In this document: in pieces, positions 37,678 to 46,020 of the stretch | Numbering within the stretch: the first letter of the stretch is position 1 | How the letters are laid out: each line of letters starts with the position of its first letter | NCBI RefSeq assembly: GCF_000626635.1 | Contig: NZ_CP007451.1 | Coordinates: 2,737,501 to 2,801,500, forward strand | Length of the DNA: 64,000 bases | From: Draconibacterium orientale | GTDB taxonomy: Bacteria > Bacteroidota > Bacteroidia > Bacteroidales > Prolixibacteraceae | Direction: 5' to 3' | Notes under the pieces: model-generated | Seen by the model: only the letters and a program-made list of their open reading frames with translations | What the model was told of the DNA's origin: nothing | The model's database searches: none | Made by a program: the position numbers and the translations under genes

Positions 37678-38922
37678 ATGAAAAAAACACTAAAGATTGC
37701 CGGAATAGCTCTTGTTGTTTTGGTTGTATTGGTATTGGGGTATTCGTACGTGAGCTTGAATTCCTATTCTCCCACCGACCCCGATGTAACGGTTGACAAA
37801 GCTAAACTGGCCTATTACCAAAACTCGTGGGAGGAGTGTCGCGCAGCATTCAGGGCGCAAGCCAATTCCATGAAAACGCGGTTTGATAGTGTGGCCATAT
37901 TTTCGCGAGCTGTAGAAAGTAAAACCGACACCGGTTTAACCATCGATTTTTGCTACATCCAGGCAAAAGATACCACCGAAAAACTGGTGATGATCTGCTC
38001 CGGCACACACGGCATTGAAGGTTTTGTGGGCAGTGCGGTGCAGCAACAATTAATGGCCGAGTTTTTTAAACCCGAGCTGTTCCGCAATACCGGAGTTTTG
38101 CTCGTACACGGATTAAATGCCTGGGGTTTTAAGAACCAGCGGCGTTTTTCCGAAAACAATGTCGATTTGAACCGAAATTACAGCACCGATCCTTCTCTTT
38201 TTCAAACAAAAAACGATGGCTTTGTGGCGCTTTACGATATGCTGACACCCAAAGGCAAGCTGAATATGAACAGCCTTGGCAACAAGTTTTTTTTGATAAC
38301 GGCTGTTAAGCAAATTGCCCGAAAGGGGATGCCGGCATTGTTACAGGCTTTTGCTCAGGGACAGTACGAATTTCAGGAAGGAATTTACTTCGGTGGTTAC
38401 GCTTTTGAACAGCAGGTGGCTATTATGTCGGAAGTATTAAACGATATTGCAGAACCATATTCCACACTGTTAAACCTCGATTTGCATACCGGTTTTGGTG
38501 AGCGGGGAGCGTTGCATCTGTTCCCGAATCCAATCGATGATCTGGAATTAAAAGCAAAAACCGAGGCTGTTTTTGAAGGCTACCAAATTGATTGGGGCGA
38601 CTCGGAAAATTTTTACACCGTACATGGTCAGTTTGTTGAATATATTGGCGATTTATTTCCCGACAAAACATCGATACCCATGTTGATGGAATTTGGCACA
38701 TTAAATACCGGATCGACCATTGGAGCCGTAAAATCGGCGCATATTTCCATTGCCGAAAATCAGGGGGCCCATTACGGTTATAAATCAGAAGCAGACAGTT
38801 TAAAAGCCTTGGCCGCGTATTACGAGATGTTTTACCCGCCATCGGAAAAATGGCGCAGCAATGCACTTGCTGTTTCGCAGGAAATGATGGAAGCTGTTTG
38901 GGCGAACTTTGCTGAGTTGTGA
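37678..38922 (+). CDS. DUF2817 / M14-like metallopeptidase, membrane-anchored
   Basis: 414 residues. N-terminal TM anchor (about 5-23), then a carboxypeptidase-like domain: zinc ligands H111 and E114 in SGTHGIEGFVG, substrate-binding NVDLNRNY, and a later His in NLDLHTGFGERG. These fit DUF2817, a branch of the M14 zinc peptidases. It probably acts outside the cytoplasm, anchored in the membrane; substrate unknown. Preceded by the 67-residue gene at 9 bp. Confidence 0.85.
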   Translation: MKKTLKIAGIALVVLVVLVLGYSYVSLNSYSPTDPDVTVDKAKLAYYQNSWEECRAAFRAQANSMKTRFDSVAIFSRAVESKTDTGLTIDFCYIQAKDTTEKLVMICSGTHGIEGFVGSAVQQQLMAEFFKPELFRNTGVLLVHGLNAWGFKNQRRFSENNVDLNRNYSTDPSLFQTKNDGFVALYDMLTPKGKLNMNSLGNKFFLITAVKQIARKGMPALLQAFAQGQYEFQEGIYFGGYAFEQQVAIMSEVLNDIAEPYSTLLNLDLHTGFGERGALHLFPNPIDDLELKAKTEAVFEGYQIDWGDSENFYTVHGQFVEYIGDLFPDKTSIPMLMEFGTLNTGSTIGAVKSAHISIAENQGAHYGYKSEADSLKALAAYYEMFYPPSEKWRSNALAVSQEMMEAVWANFAEL

Positions 38923-39138
38923 TACTGGATTCTTGATCGTTGAATATTGGTTATTCGAAATTGAATATTGGATATTTGATACTTGATGCTTGATGCTGGA
39001 TTCTGGATTCTGGATTCTGCAAACTGCGACTGATACATTAGGACAGAACGGAGTGAAATGAGGATGTCATCTTTATTTTTAGCGTATATAAAGATGACAT
39101 CCCTAAGTTGCTGGGTACTGGGTACTGGGTACTGGATA
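38923..39138. other. Spacer with simple repeats and a 15-bp hairpin
   Basis: Contains runs of near-repeats (TTGAATATTGG, TGATGCT, GGATTCT x3), three GGGTACT units at about 39111-39131, and a perfect hairpin at 39062-39102. No gene seen. Confidence 0.6.
39062..39102. repeat. Perfect 15-bp inverted repeat (hairpin)
   Basis: GGATGTCATCTTTAT (39062-39076) and ATAAAGATGACATCC (39088-39102) pair without mismatch around an 11-base loop. No T-run follows on either strand, so it is not a standard terminator. Confidence 0.8.
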
Positions 39139-40293
39139 CTATTTCAGCAAATAAGCAATAAGCACTCCCAGGTAATTTCCAACGGCATAACCGGCAATTC
39201 CAACTACCAGTCCGGTTAAAATAACCTGACGGTTTTTTAAGGCGCCGGCAACCACGGGCACAAACGGCGGCGAGCAAATTAGTGCGCTGGTTGAAATGAT
39301 TACCGTATCGGCATCAATTTTAAAAATACGGGCCAGAGCTATGTGAATAATGTGCGACCCGTAAACAGCCAACGCCACATAGTAAAACAGCGAAAAAGAT
39401 ATGTTCGATAGTTTGCTTATATCGGCCATGGAAGCAACGGTTAAGCAAAAAATAAGGATGAGGTACATGCCCAGTTGAAAGGTCTTTTTTATGGCTTTTA
39501 TTTTTGGCACGAACGAAAAGGCAATTCCGAAGGTAGTGATAAGCAGAATAACAACTGCCGTTTGATATTCTTTGGGCAAAAGCAGGCTGATGCCGTAACT
39601 TACACCAAGAATAGCCACCGAAATTCCGAAAGCACCGAGCAATGGCAGCAAGGTTTTTTTCTTCAACATGCCGTCGTATGATTCAAATTCTTCTTCCGTA
39701 TTTATTTCTTCAGCAGCAGAGCCTTCGGTCTCTACCGGTTTAAACGGAGGCAAAAACCACAAAAACACTTTCTGCCCAATGGATAGAATAAAAACCAGGT
39801 AAATGGCGCCAAGCGTAAGGTCGTAGGTGTGAGTCATTATGTACAATTCCTGCGACACGTTTAATGCCGTTTTCATGGCGGCCATGTTAGGTGTGCCACC
39901 GGTGTAAACACCCACCAGCATTCCGGCTACCTGCCACGAGTTTTCAATGTCGTTACGGAAAATAAAAAAGCCGATAATAACAATTAGAAGTACCGAAATT
40001 AAGCCGGTTACAAGTGCCAAAAATGCCGAGCGTGCCATTTTAAACCACGAGCGCACATCAACCGAAAAAAGAATCAATGGCAAGGCCAGCGGAATGGTAA
40101 TGTCGGTGAGCATGTTCTGGTATTTTTCGGCTCCGTGAGGCAGTACATCCATGTTGCCAATAATTAAACCAACACCGTAGCAAATAAGTACGGCACCAAT
40201 TTTTTTTAATATCGAAAATTTACCTTCAAGATAAATAACCAGAACAGGAGTGATAACAAAAAGAATTATCAACGCCAGAAACGGTGTCTCCAT
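39139..40293 (-). CDS. DUF819 family membrane protein, first copy
   Basis: 384 residues with about ten TM helices in two inverted halves. LPLILFSVDVRSWFKMARSA, GVYTGGTPNMAAMKTALN and the C-terminal ALICSPPFVPVVAGALKNRQ then GIAGYAVGNYLG fit the DUF819 (YjcL-like) family of inner-membrane transporters. A soluble Glu-rich loop (ETEGSAAEEINTEEEFESYD) sits mid-protein. A second family member lies at 41924-43183. Substrate unknown. Confidence 0.85.
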   Translation of the reverse strand: METPFLALIILFVITPVLVIYLEGKFSILKKIGAVLICYGVGLIIGNMDVLPHGAEKYQNMLTDITIPLALPLILFSVDVRSWFKMARSAFLALVTGLISVLLIVIIGFFIFRNDIENSWQVAGMLVGVYTGGTPNMAAMKTALNVSQELYIMTHTYDLTLGAIYLVFILSIGQKVFLWFLPPFKPVETEGSAAEEINTEEEFESYDGMLKKKTLLPLLGAFGISVAILGVSYGISLLLPKEYQTAVVILLITTFGIAFSFVPKIKAIKKTFQLGMYLILIFCLTVASMADISKLSNISFSLFYYVALAVYGSHIIHIALARIFKIDADTVIISTSALICSPPFVPVVAGALKNRQVILTGLVVGIAGYAVGNYLGVLIAYLLK

Positions 40294-40457
40294 AGTTTTT
40301 TAATTTCTTTTAACGGGCGGTAAAGTTATCAGAATGAGCAGAAACTGCAAACTCTCCGTTTGTGGGTATTCTGTTGTGTGCTTTTTCCCCAAAGTAGAGA
40401 TTTGACAGCCTCAACAAAAATGGCAGGCCAGTGGGGCAGCGTTTCATGGCGTTTGTA

Positions 40458-41267
40458 TTACTTGTCGAGTACTTTAATTTCTTTTAATAGAATCTCCAAA
40501 GCCGGCGAGGCCATTTCGCCGTGGTTAAACCCGTCGAGTTCCATGAGTTTGCAGTTTTTATGTCCGGCCACTTTCATCATGCGCCACATGTAGGCATTTT
40601 CTTCGTAACGGCCCAGCATTTCCAATTCACGATCGCCGGTAATAAATATCGTGGGAGGAGCATCGGGGCGAACAAAATAAAGCGGTGCATATTCATCAAC
40701 AATAGCCTGAGTTCCCGGAATTCCTTTTTCATCGCGAATGGTGAAATGCGTAATGGTGTGCCCGCTAAACGGAATCAGCATTGCAATATCGTCGGCATTT
40801 ATATCGTGGGCTGCCAGGTAATGTTTGTCCAGGCCAACCATGCTGGTCAGGTAGCCGCCGGCCGAATGTCCGCTAACAACTATCTTGTCTTTACTTCCTC
40901 CATATTTTTCAATGTTTTTAAAGGTCCAGGCAACTGCGGCGGCTGCATCTTCGATATAAACCGGGCACTTAACTTTTGGCGACAACCGATAGTTTACCGC
41001 TACCACTGCTATTCCCTGTTCTTTTAATTTTTCGGGAATAAATTTATTGCCACCGGTAATTCCGCCACCATGAAACCAAACCACGGTAGTGAAATCGGTT
41101 TTGTTTTCCGGGTAATAAATATCTAGCTTGCAACGTTCCTGTGCATATTCCGAAGCGTCGGATGTGTACCGGATATTTTCGTCGATGGCGTACTTTGCTT
41201 CTTGTGCTACAAGAGGTTGTACACCAATTAAAAACAAGATGAAGGAAAGAAAAATATAGTTTTTCAT
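40458..41267 (-). CDS. Secreted alpha/beta hydrolase (esterase type)
   Basis: 269 residues with a signal peptide (1-21, ending PLVAQ). The oxyanion motif HGGG, the nucleophile elbow GHSAGG, a late Asp in FITGDRELEM and the His in GFNHGEM make a complete BD-FAE/hormone-sensitive-lipase-like triad. It probably hydrolyses esters in the periplasm. The ATG at 41267 (MKNYIF) gives a good signal peptide; the frame's earlier start adds 11 charged residues and is not used. Confidence 0.85.
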   Translation of the reverse strand: MKNYIFLSFILFLIGVQPLVAQEAKYAIDENIRYTSDASEYAQERCKLDIYYPENKTDFTTVVWFHGGGITGGNKFIPEKLKEQGIAVVAVNYRLSPKVKCPVYIEDAAAAVAWTFKNIEKYGGSKDKIVVSGHSAGGYLTSMVGLDKHYLAAHDINADDIAMLIPFSGHTITHFTIRDEKGIPGTQAIVDEYAPLYFVRPDAPPTIFITGDRELEMLGRYEENAYMWRMMKVAGHKNCKLMELDGFNHGEMASPALEILLKEIKVLDK

Positions 41268-41415
41268 GATAAATTTTTTTGATTTTGGGCTAAAGTACAA
41301 AAGAATCCGGAACGGTGGAATTATGCTTTGTTAAATTGATGAAGGCGTCGGAAGCATTGAAAATGAATTAATAATTGTACATTTAAGATGTTAAATACAC
41401 CAAAAACTAGCAATT

Positions 41416-41907
41416 GTGAATAAAAACTTATTGATTTTCGTAGTTGAAGACAACAAACTGTACCACAAACTAGTGGTTGAATTTCTTCGGAAACAAGGAA
41501 TGAAAAGGGTAAAATCGTTTTATAATGCCGAGGATTGTCTGGCAGCTGTAAACAAAGGCGAAAGGCCTGATATTGTTGTGGAGGATTATCATTTAAACGA
41601 TACTACGGGAATTGCAGTTTTGCAGGCCGTAAAAAAAATAAGTGAACGTACCGAGTTTATTTTTCTTACTTCGCATGAAGACATGGAAGTGGCTGTAAAT
41701 TCGATAAAATACGGCGCCTACGATTACATTATAAAAGACAACGATATTGCCCTGAAAAAGGTGTACAATAAAATCGGGAAAATATCGAAACTAATAGAGC
41801 TCGAAAAGCGAAACCGTTTTGTGCAAAATGCCATGGCTGTTTCACTGGCCATTTTAGTTGCCATAGTTGTTGTCGTTGTCCTACGTGAAATTTTTGACAT
41901 CTTCTGA
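41416..41907 (+). CDS. Stand-alone response-regulator receiver with C-terminal TM helix
   Basis: 163 residues. Receiver domain 1-125 with acidic pair E11-D12, phospho-acceptor D57, T85 and K107, so phosphorylation chemistry looks intact. There is no DNA-binding or enzyme output; a basic linker (KRNR, 131-134) leads to a single hydrophobic helix (139-156) and a short tail. The protein is likely tethered to the inner membrane with the receiver in the cytoplasm. GTG start. No kinase gene lies nearby. Confidence 0.88.
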   Translation: MNKNLLIFVVEDNKLYHKLVVEFLRKQGMKRVKSFYNAEDCLAAVNKGERPDIVVEDYHLNDTTGIAVLQAVKKISERTEFIFLTSHEDMEVAVNSIKYGAYDYIIKDNDIALKKVYNKIGKISKLIELEKRNRFVQNAMAVSLAILVAIVVVVVLREIFDIF

Positions 41908-41923
41908 TAAGCCAAAAATATGC

Positions 41924-43183
41924 TTAATGTGCCGCAACTTGCATAAGTAGTCCGCACATCCATGCGCCGTAGGTTCCTAGTGCATAACCCAAAACAGCCA
42001 GTAAAACACCAACCGGTGCCAGCGAAGGGTGAAATGCAGCCGCCACAACCGGGGCGCTTGCCGCACCTCCAATATTTGCTTTACTACCAACCGCCAGGAA
42101 GAAATAGGGTGCACGAATCAGCTTCCCTACAATCAACAGCAGAATAACGTGAATGGCCATCCATATTCCGCCAACCAAAAACAATCCAAGGTTGTCGAAG
42201 ATTTTGCCCACGTCCATTTTCATTCCAATGGTTGCCACCAGAATATAAATAAAGATCGTACCTATTTTTGAGGCTCCGGCTCCTTCGTAATTGCGGAGTT
42301 TTGTAAAGGAGAGAGCAATACCAATGGTGGTTGAAAGGATAATTAACCAGAAGAATTTTGAGGTTAAACTAAACTTGTTCAAGGCTGGCGCATGAACTTC
42401 GATATAAGGGGCAATCCAGTCGGATACCAAATGCGCAAAACCGGTAACGCCAAGCCCAATGGCTGCAATAACCATAATGTCGGTACTGCTGGGTATGCGT
42501 GCTATGCGCTGGCTGAATTCATGCATGTGATCTTTCAATTGCATAACACTGCTGGCATCGGCTTTAAAATGTTTGTCGATCTGTTTCGATTTTCCAACCC
42601 CAATAAGCAGAATGGCCATCCAAACTTCGGCTACCAGCACATCAACCGTAATCATTATCGAGTACAAATGATCCGATGGTTTAAAAATTTCGTACATGGC
42701 AGCCTGGTTGGCACCACCACCAATCCAGCTTCCGGCAATGGTGGTCATTCCGCGCCAAACAGCGTCGGGGCCTGCGCCTCCTACAAGATCGGGGTTAATG
42801 GCCGACGCTGCTAAAATTGCCAATGGCCCGCCAATAATAACACCAACGGTACCGGTAAGAAACATAATCAGCGCCTTGCTTCCCAATTTAAACACTTCTT
42901 TTAGGTTAATACTAAGCGTTAGTAAAACCAAACTAGCCGGCAACAAATAGCGCGATGCCATAAAATACAGCTGCGAGTGTTCGCCGTCAACAATATTAAA
43001 AGTGGTGAGTAAACTGGGTAAAAAATAACAGAGCAACAGCATGGGAACAACACTGTAGAATTTCTTAAAAATAGGTTTCGACGAGTTGCTCGTATAGAAA
43101 ATAGCGGCCAGTAATGCCAATAATAATCCTAATACTACCGCGTCGTTTTTAATAAGTGCTCCTACTTGTTCTGTTTCCTGCAT
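41924..43183 (-). CDS. DUF819 family membrane protein, second copy
   Basis: 419 residues, about 11-12 TM helices. SRYLLPASLVLLTLSINLKE, then TTIAGSWIGGGANQAAMYEI and the C-terminal GGAASAPVVAAAFHPSLAPV are the same family landmarks as in the copy at 39139-40293, though the two proteins are clearly diverged. Inner membrane, probable solute transporter, substrate unknown. Convergent with the receiver gene. Confidence 0.88.
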   Translation of the reverse strand: MQETEQVGALIKNDAVVLGLLLALLAAIFYTSNSSKPIFKKFYSVVPMLLLCYFLPSLLTTFNIVDGEHSQLYFMASRYLLPASLVLLTLSINLKEVFKLGSKALIMFLTGTVGVIIGGPLAILAASAINPDLVGGAGPDAVWRGMTTIAGSWIGGGANQAAMYEIFKPSDHLYSIMITVDVLVAEVWMAILLIGVGKSKQIDKHFKADASSVMQLKDHMHEFSQRIARIPSSTDIMVIAAIGLGVTGFAHLVSDWIAPYIEVHAPALNKFSLTSKFFWLIILSTTIGIALSFTKLRNYEGAGASKIGTIFIYILVATIGMKMDVGKIFDNLGLFLVGGIWMAIHVILLLIVGKLIRAPYFFLAVGSKANIGGAASAPVVAAAFHPSLAPVGVLLAVLGYALGTYGAWMCGLLMQVAAH

Positions 43184-43490
43184 ACCTCTCTTTTTTTCCT
43201 CCGTTTTTTGTAAGTTGGCAAATATAAAAATCTTTTCAGGTTTAACAATTTCATATGGGTCAGGTTCAGTGCCTTGTGTTTGTTATGGCGTGTTAACCGG
43301 TGTAAAATAATACGACAAGCGGAGAACCGAAACCAACAGCTAACGGGCGTTTACATCTTTTTTTCGCGGAAGAAAATCAATTATAATCCTGAAAATCATT
43401 TGTGTTTTTTATAATTTAGACAAAACAATAGTTGCAGCCTGAGAAAATGCAAAGGCATTTTCTGCTTGTAACCTTCATATTTATCAGCAG
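43184..43490. other. Divergent spacer between DUF819 and nnr genes
   Basis: About 300 bp, AT-rich, carrying the promoters of two divergent genes. The only strong structure is the hairpin at 43442-43463 in the nnr leader; a TAATTTAG (43412-43419) is a near-match -7 box. Confidence 0.5.
43442..43463 (+). repeat. Leader hairpin before nnr
   Basis: AGAAAATGC (43442-43450) / GCATTTTCT (43455-43463), perfect 9-bp stem with AAAG loop, ending 27 bases before the ATG. Could affect mRNA stability or translation; no T-run. Confidence 0.6.
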
Positions 43491-44999
43491 ATGAAATTAT
43501 TTACAACTAAACAAATAGCCGCAATCGACAAGTTTACCATCGAAAACGAACCCATTGCCGACATTGATTTGATGGAACGCGCCTCGCTGCAAATGACCAA
43601 CTGGGTTGTTCAACAGTTTTCTACCGAAGAAAGGCTACTGTTTTTTGCCGGCCCCGGAAACAATGGTGGCGATGCTTTGGCAATGGCCCGGCAGCTGGCC
43701 GATCTGGATTACCAATGTGAGGTTTACCTGCTTGATTTTGGTAAGCCGTTAAAAGGTTCGCCTGCCATTAACTACAAAAGGTTGGAAGAGCAGGGCAAGG
43801 TGAAGCTGACAAAACTACGTTCGGAAAACGATTTCCCGGAAGTTTCGGATACCGATGTGCTGATTGACGGTTTGTTTGGCTCGGGTTTGTCGAGGCCGCT
43901 GGAAGGGCTGCCGGCACAACTGGTTCAACATATTAACCAGCTGTTGAATGTGGTGGTGGCCGTTGATATTCCCAGCGGACTGATGGGCGAAAGCAATGCC
44001 GGAAATAAGCTTGAAAATATTATCCGTGCCGACTTTACGTTAACCCTGCAGTTCCCGAAAATAAGTTTCCTGTTTGCCGAGAACGAACAGTATGTGGGGC
44101 AATGGGAAGTGCTGCCCATTGGTTTGCATCCCGATGGAATCAGCGAAACGCCATCGCCGTATTCCTTTGCCGATGTGGAAGATATAACTGCGCGTTTACC
44201 ATTGCGCACTAAATTCGATCATAAAGGAACTTTTGGCCACGCACTGCTTATTGCCGGAAGTTATGGCAAAATGGGAGCGGCCGTATTGGCATCAAAAGCC
44301 TGTTTGCGAGCCGGGGCAGGATTGCTGACCACGCATGTTCCGCACATGGGATTCCCGATCATTCAAACTGCTGTGCCCGAAGCCATGGCAAGTATCGATC
44401 AGCACGATTCGATGTTTACTTCCTTTCCTGATCTTGCGCCTTATGCTGCCATTGGTGTTGGCCCGGGGCTGGGGCTGAAACGAAATTCGTGCCGTGCCTT
44501 GTGCGACTTGTGCGACCAGGCAAAAGTGCCGATGGTTATCGATGCCGATGCGCTGAATATTTTGGCCGAAAATGAAGCCTGGCTGGAAAAACTACCTGAA
44601 GGATCGGTGCTTACGCCACACCCCGGGGAATTTAGGCGTTTGGTAGGCGAAACCACTGATTCGTACGATGCCATTCAGAAACAAATGGCCTTTGCCAAAA
44701 AATACAACTGTGTGGTGGTGTTAAAAGGAGCACACACTTCGGTGGCAGCACCCGATGGAACGCTTTGCTGGAATTCGACAGGCAACCCGGGAATGGGAAC
44801 CGCCGGAAGTGGCGACGCCCTTACCGGAATAATTCTGGGATTGCTTGCACAGGGAATGAGCTCGGTTGACGCAGCGTTGGTGGGCGTTTATCTGCACGGG
44901 CTGGCCGGAGATATGGCGGCCAAAAAACACTCGGAATTCGCGTTAATGGCCGGCGATATTATCGAACACCTGGGAGAAGCATTTCTTAAAATTCAGTAA
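43491..44999 (+). CDS. nnr: Bifunctional NAD(P)H-hydrate epimerase/dehydratase
   Basis: 502 residues, usual fusion length. N-terminal epimerase (YjeF_N, about 1-215) with FAGPGNNGGDALAMARQLA and DGLFGSGLSRPLEG; C-terminal ribokinase-like dehydratase (about 225-500) with HKGTFGHALLIAGSYGKMGA, VLTPHPGEFRRLVG and NPGMGTAGSGDALTGIILGL. It repairs damaged NADH/NADPH hydrates. The HAD gene follows after 38 bp and may be co-transcribed. Confidence 0.94.
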   Translation: MKLFTTKQIAAIDKFTIENEPIADIDLMERASLQMTNWVVQQFSTEERLLFFAGPGNNGGDALAMARQLADLDYQCEVYLLDFGKPLKGSPAINYKRLEEQGKVKLTKLRSENDFPEVSDTDVLIDGLFGSGLSRPLEGLPAQLVQHINQLLNVVVAVDIPSGLMGESNAGNKLENIIRADFTLTLQFPKISFLFAENEQYVGQWEVLPIGLHPDGISETPSPYSFADVEDITARLPLRTKFDHKGTFGHALLIAGSYGKMGAAVLASKACLRAGAGLLTTHVPHMGFPIIQTAVPEAMASIDQHDSMFTSFPDLAPYAAIGVGPGLGLKRNSCRALCDLCDQAKVPMVIDADALNILAENEAWLEKLPEGSVLTPHPGEFRRLVGETTDSYDAIQKQMAFAKKYNCVVVLKGAHTSVAAPDGTLCWNSTGNPGMGTAGSGDALTGIILGLLAQGMSSVDAALVGVYLHGLAGDMAAKKHSEFALMAGDIIEHLGEAFLKIQ

Positions 45000-45037
45000 G
45001 TATTATAAAAAAGTATAACCCTGTAATTAATTATTAG

Positions 45038-45691
45038 ATGAAACTTAAAGGAGTAGTTTTTGATTTTAACGGTACTTTGTTTTGGGATACGCACCTGCAA
45101 AACAATTCGTGGAACCGGTTCCTGGAGAAATACGGATTTACCCTCAGCCACGAGGAGCAGAAAAAGTACATTCACGGAATTAATGCCAAAGATACGTTCG
45201 AATACCTGTTTAAACGCAAACTGAACGATGCCGAAGTGTATCGGCTAACCGAAGAGAAGGAAATGATTTACCGCAGTATGTGCCTGGAGCACGGAATGCA
45301 ACTGGCTCCGGGGGCCGAGCAGCTGATTAGTTTCTTGAAAGAATCGGGTGTTGCGTTGGCAATTGCAACTGCTTCGGCAAAAAACAATGTCGATTTTTTT
45401 ATCCGGCATTTTCCCTTGTTGAAGTATTTCAGGCCCGGGCATATTATCTATAACGACGGTACAATGCGCGGAAAACCACATCCCGATTTGTTTAACAAAG
45501 CCATTTCGGCCATCGGAACAAAAGCTGAGAAAACATTGATTTTTGAAGACTCGCATGCCGGGGTTGAGGCGGCAATTCGTTCCGGGGCGGGGGAGGTGAT
45601 TATCGTAAATTCGGCCAATGCCGGGTATAACGGTTATCGCTGCAGGCAAATCACACATTTTAACCAGGTAGATAAAACATTATTTGTGTAA
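45038..45691 (+). CDS. HAD-superfamily hydrolase with DFNGT motif I
   Basis: 217 residues, HAD fold with an alpha-helical cap (about 15-85) like beta-phosphoglucomutases. Motif I is D9-F-N-G-T, so the acid/base Asp two residues after the nucleophile is Asn; motif II TAS, motif III Lys in GKPHPDLF and motif IV FEDSHAGVEAA are intact. Such DFNGT proteins are known in the superfamily, and their activity need not be phosphatase. Follows nnr by 38 bp; may remove or remodel sugar phosphates (inference). Confidence 0.82.
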   Translation: MKLKGVVFDFNGTLFWDTHLQNNSWNRFLEKYGFTLSHEEQKKYIHGINAKDTFEYLFKRKLNDAEVYRLTEEKEMIYRSMCLEHGMQLAPGAEQLISFLKESGVALAIATASAKNNVDFFIRHFPLLKYFRPGHIIYNDGTMRGKPHPDLFNKAISAIGTKAEKTLIFEDSHAGVEAAIRSGAGEVIIVNSANAGYNGYRCRQITHFNQVDKTLFV

Positions 45692-45700
45692 CCCTTATCT

Positions 45701-45728
45701 TGTCTGAAACAGACATTGCCTTTTTTTT
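45701..45728 (+). terminator. Terminator after the HAD gene
   Basis: TGTCTG/CAGACA stem with AAA loop, then TTGCC and eight T. A short stem, so moderately supported. Confidence 0.55.
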
Positions 45729-45739
45729 ATGGAAAGAAT

Positions 45740-45849
45740 CCGGCGGATGCCAATGTTTATAGAAAATCAATTGACGGGGAATGGTACGACTCCGGCCGGA
45801 GTCGGATATTTCTTATTTGTACCGTGCTATAAACATTTGATGCTGCCGG
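45740..45849. repeat. Nested inverted repeat around a GC-rich palindrome
   Basis: Outer arms 45740-45762 and 45827-45849 match at 19 of 23 positions (perfect core AATGTTTATAG). Inside are GGTAC/GTACC (45783-45787 and 45819-45823) and the perfect 16-bp palindrome GACTCCGGCCGGAGTC (45788-45803). Confidence 0.75.
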
Positions 45850-45910
45850 CATCAACCGTTGAGCATACTAATTCGGTTTTATAAAAACAGTGGAGCCAGC
45901 ATCAAGTTAC

Positions 45911-46009
45911 TACTAAGCGTTTCAATGAAGCGGTTTTTCCCCTCGTGAGGGGCTTTACGTCGGGGACAAAGGGGTAGGGTTTGTGTAAATTACCCTACCC
46001 CTCACCCTT
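45911..46009 (-). repeat. Dispersed intergenic repeat, copy C (interrupted)
   Basis: Reverse orientation: TACTAAGCGTTTCAATGAAG, a CCCCTCGTGAGGGG hairpin, TTTACGTCGGGGACAAAGGG and CTACCCCTCACCCTT. The sequence breaks at 46009; its continuation CCTTTCGGGAGCTCCCC is found at 47544, on the far side of the IS110 element. Confidence 0.8.
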
Positions 46010-46020
46010 CTATGTTGTAA

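Larger units (their letters stand above)
45692..46009. other. Spacer with terminator, nested inverted repeat and repeat copy C
   Basis: No gene. Holds a small terminator (45701-45728), the nested inverted repeat 45740-45849, and from 45911 a truncated, reverse-oriented copy of the dispersed repeat that is broken at 46009 by the IS110 element. Confidence 0.7.
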
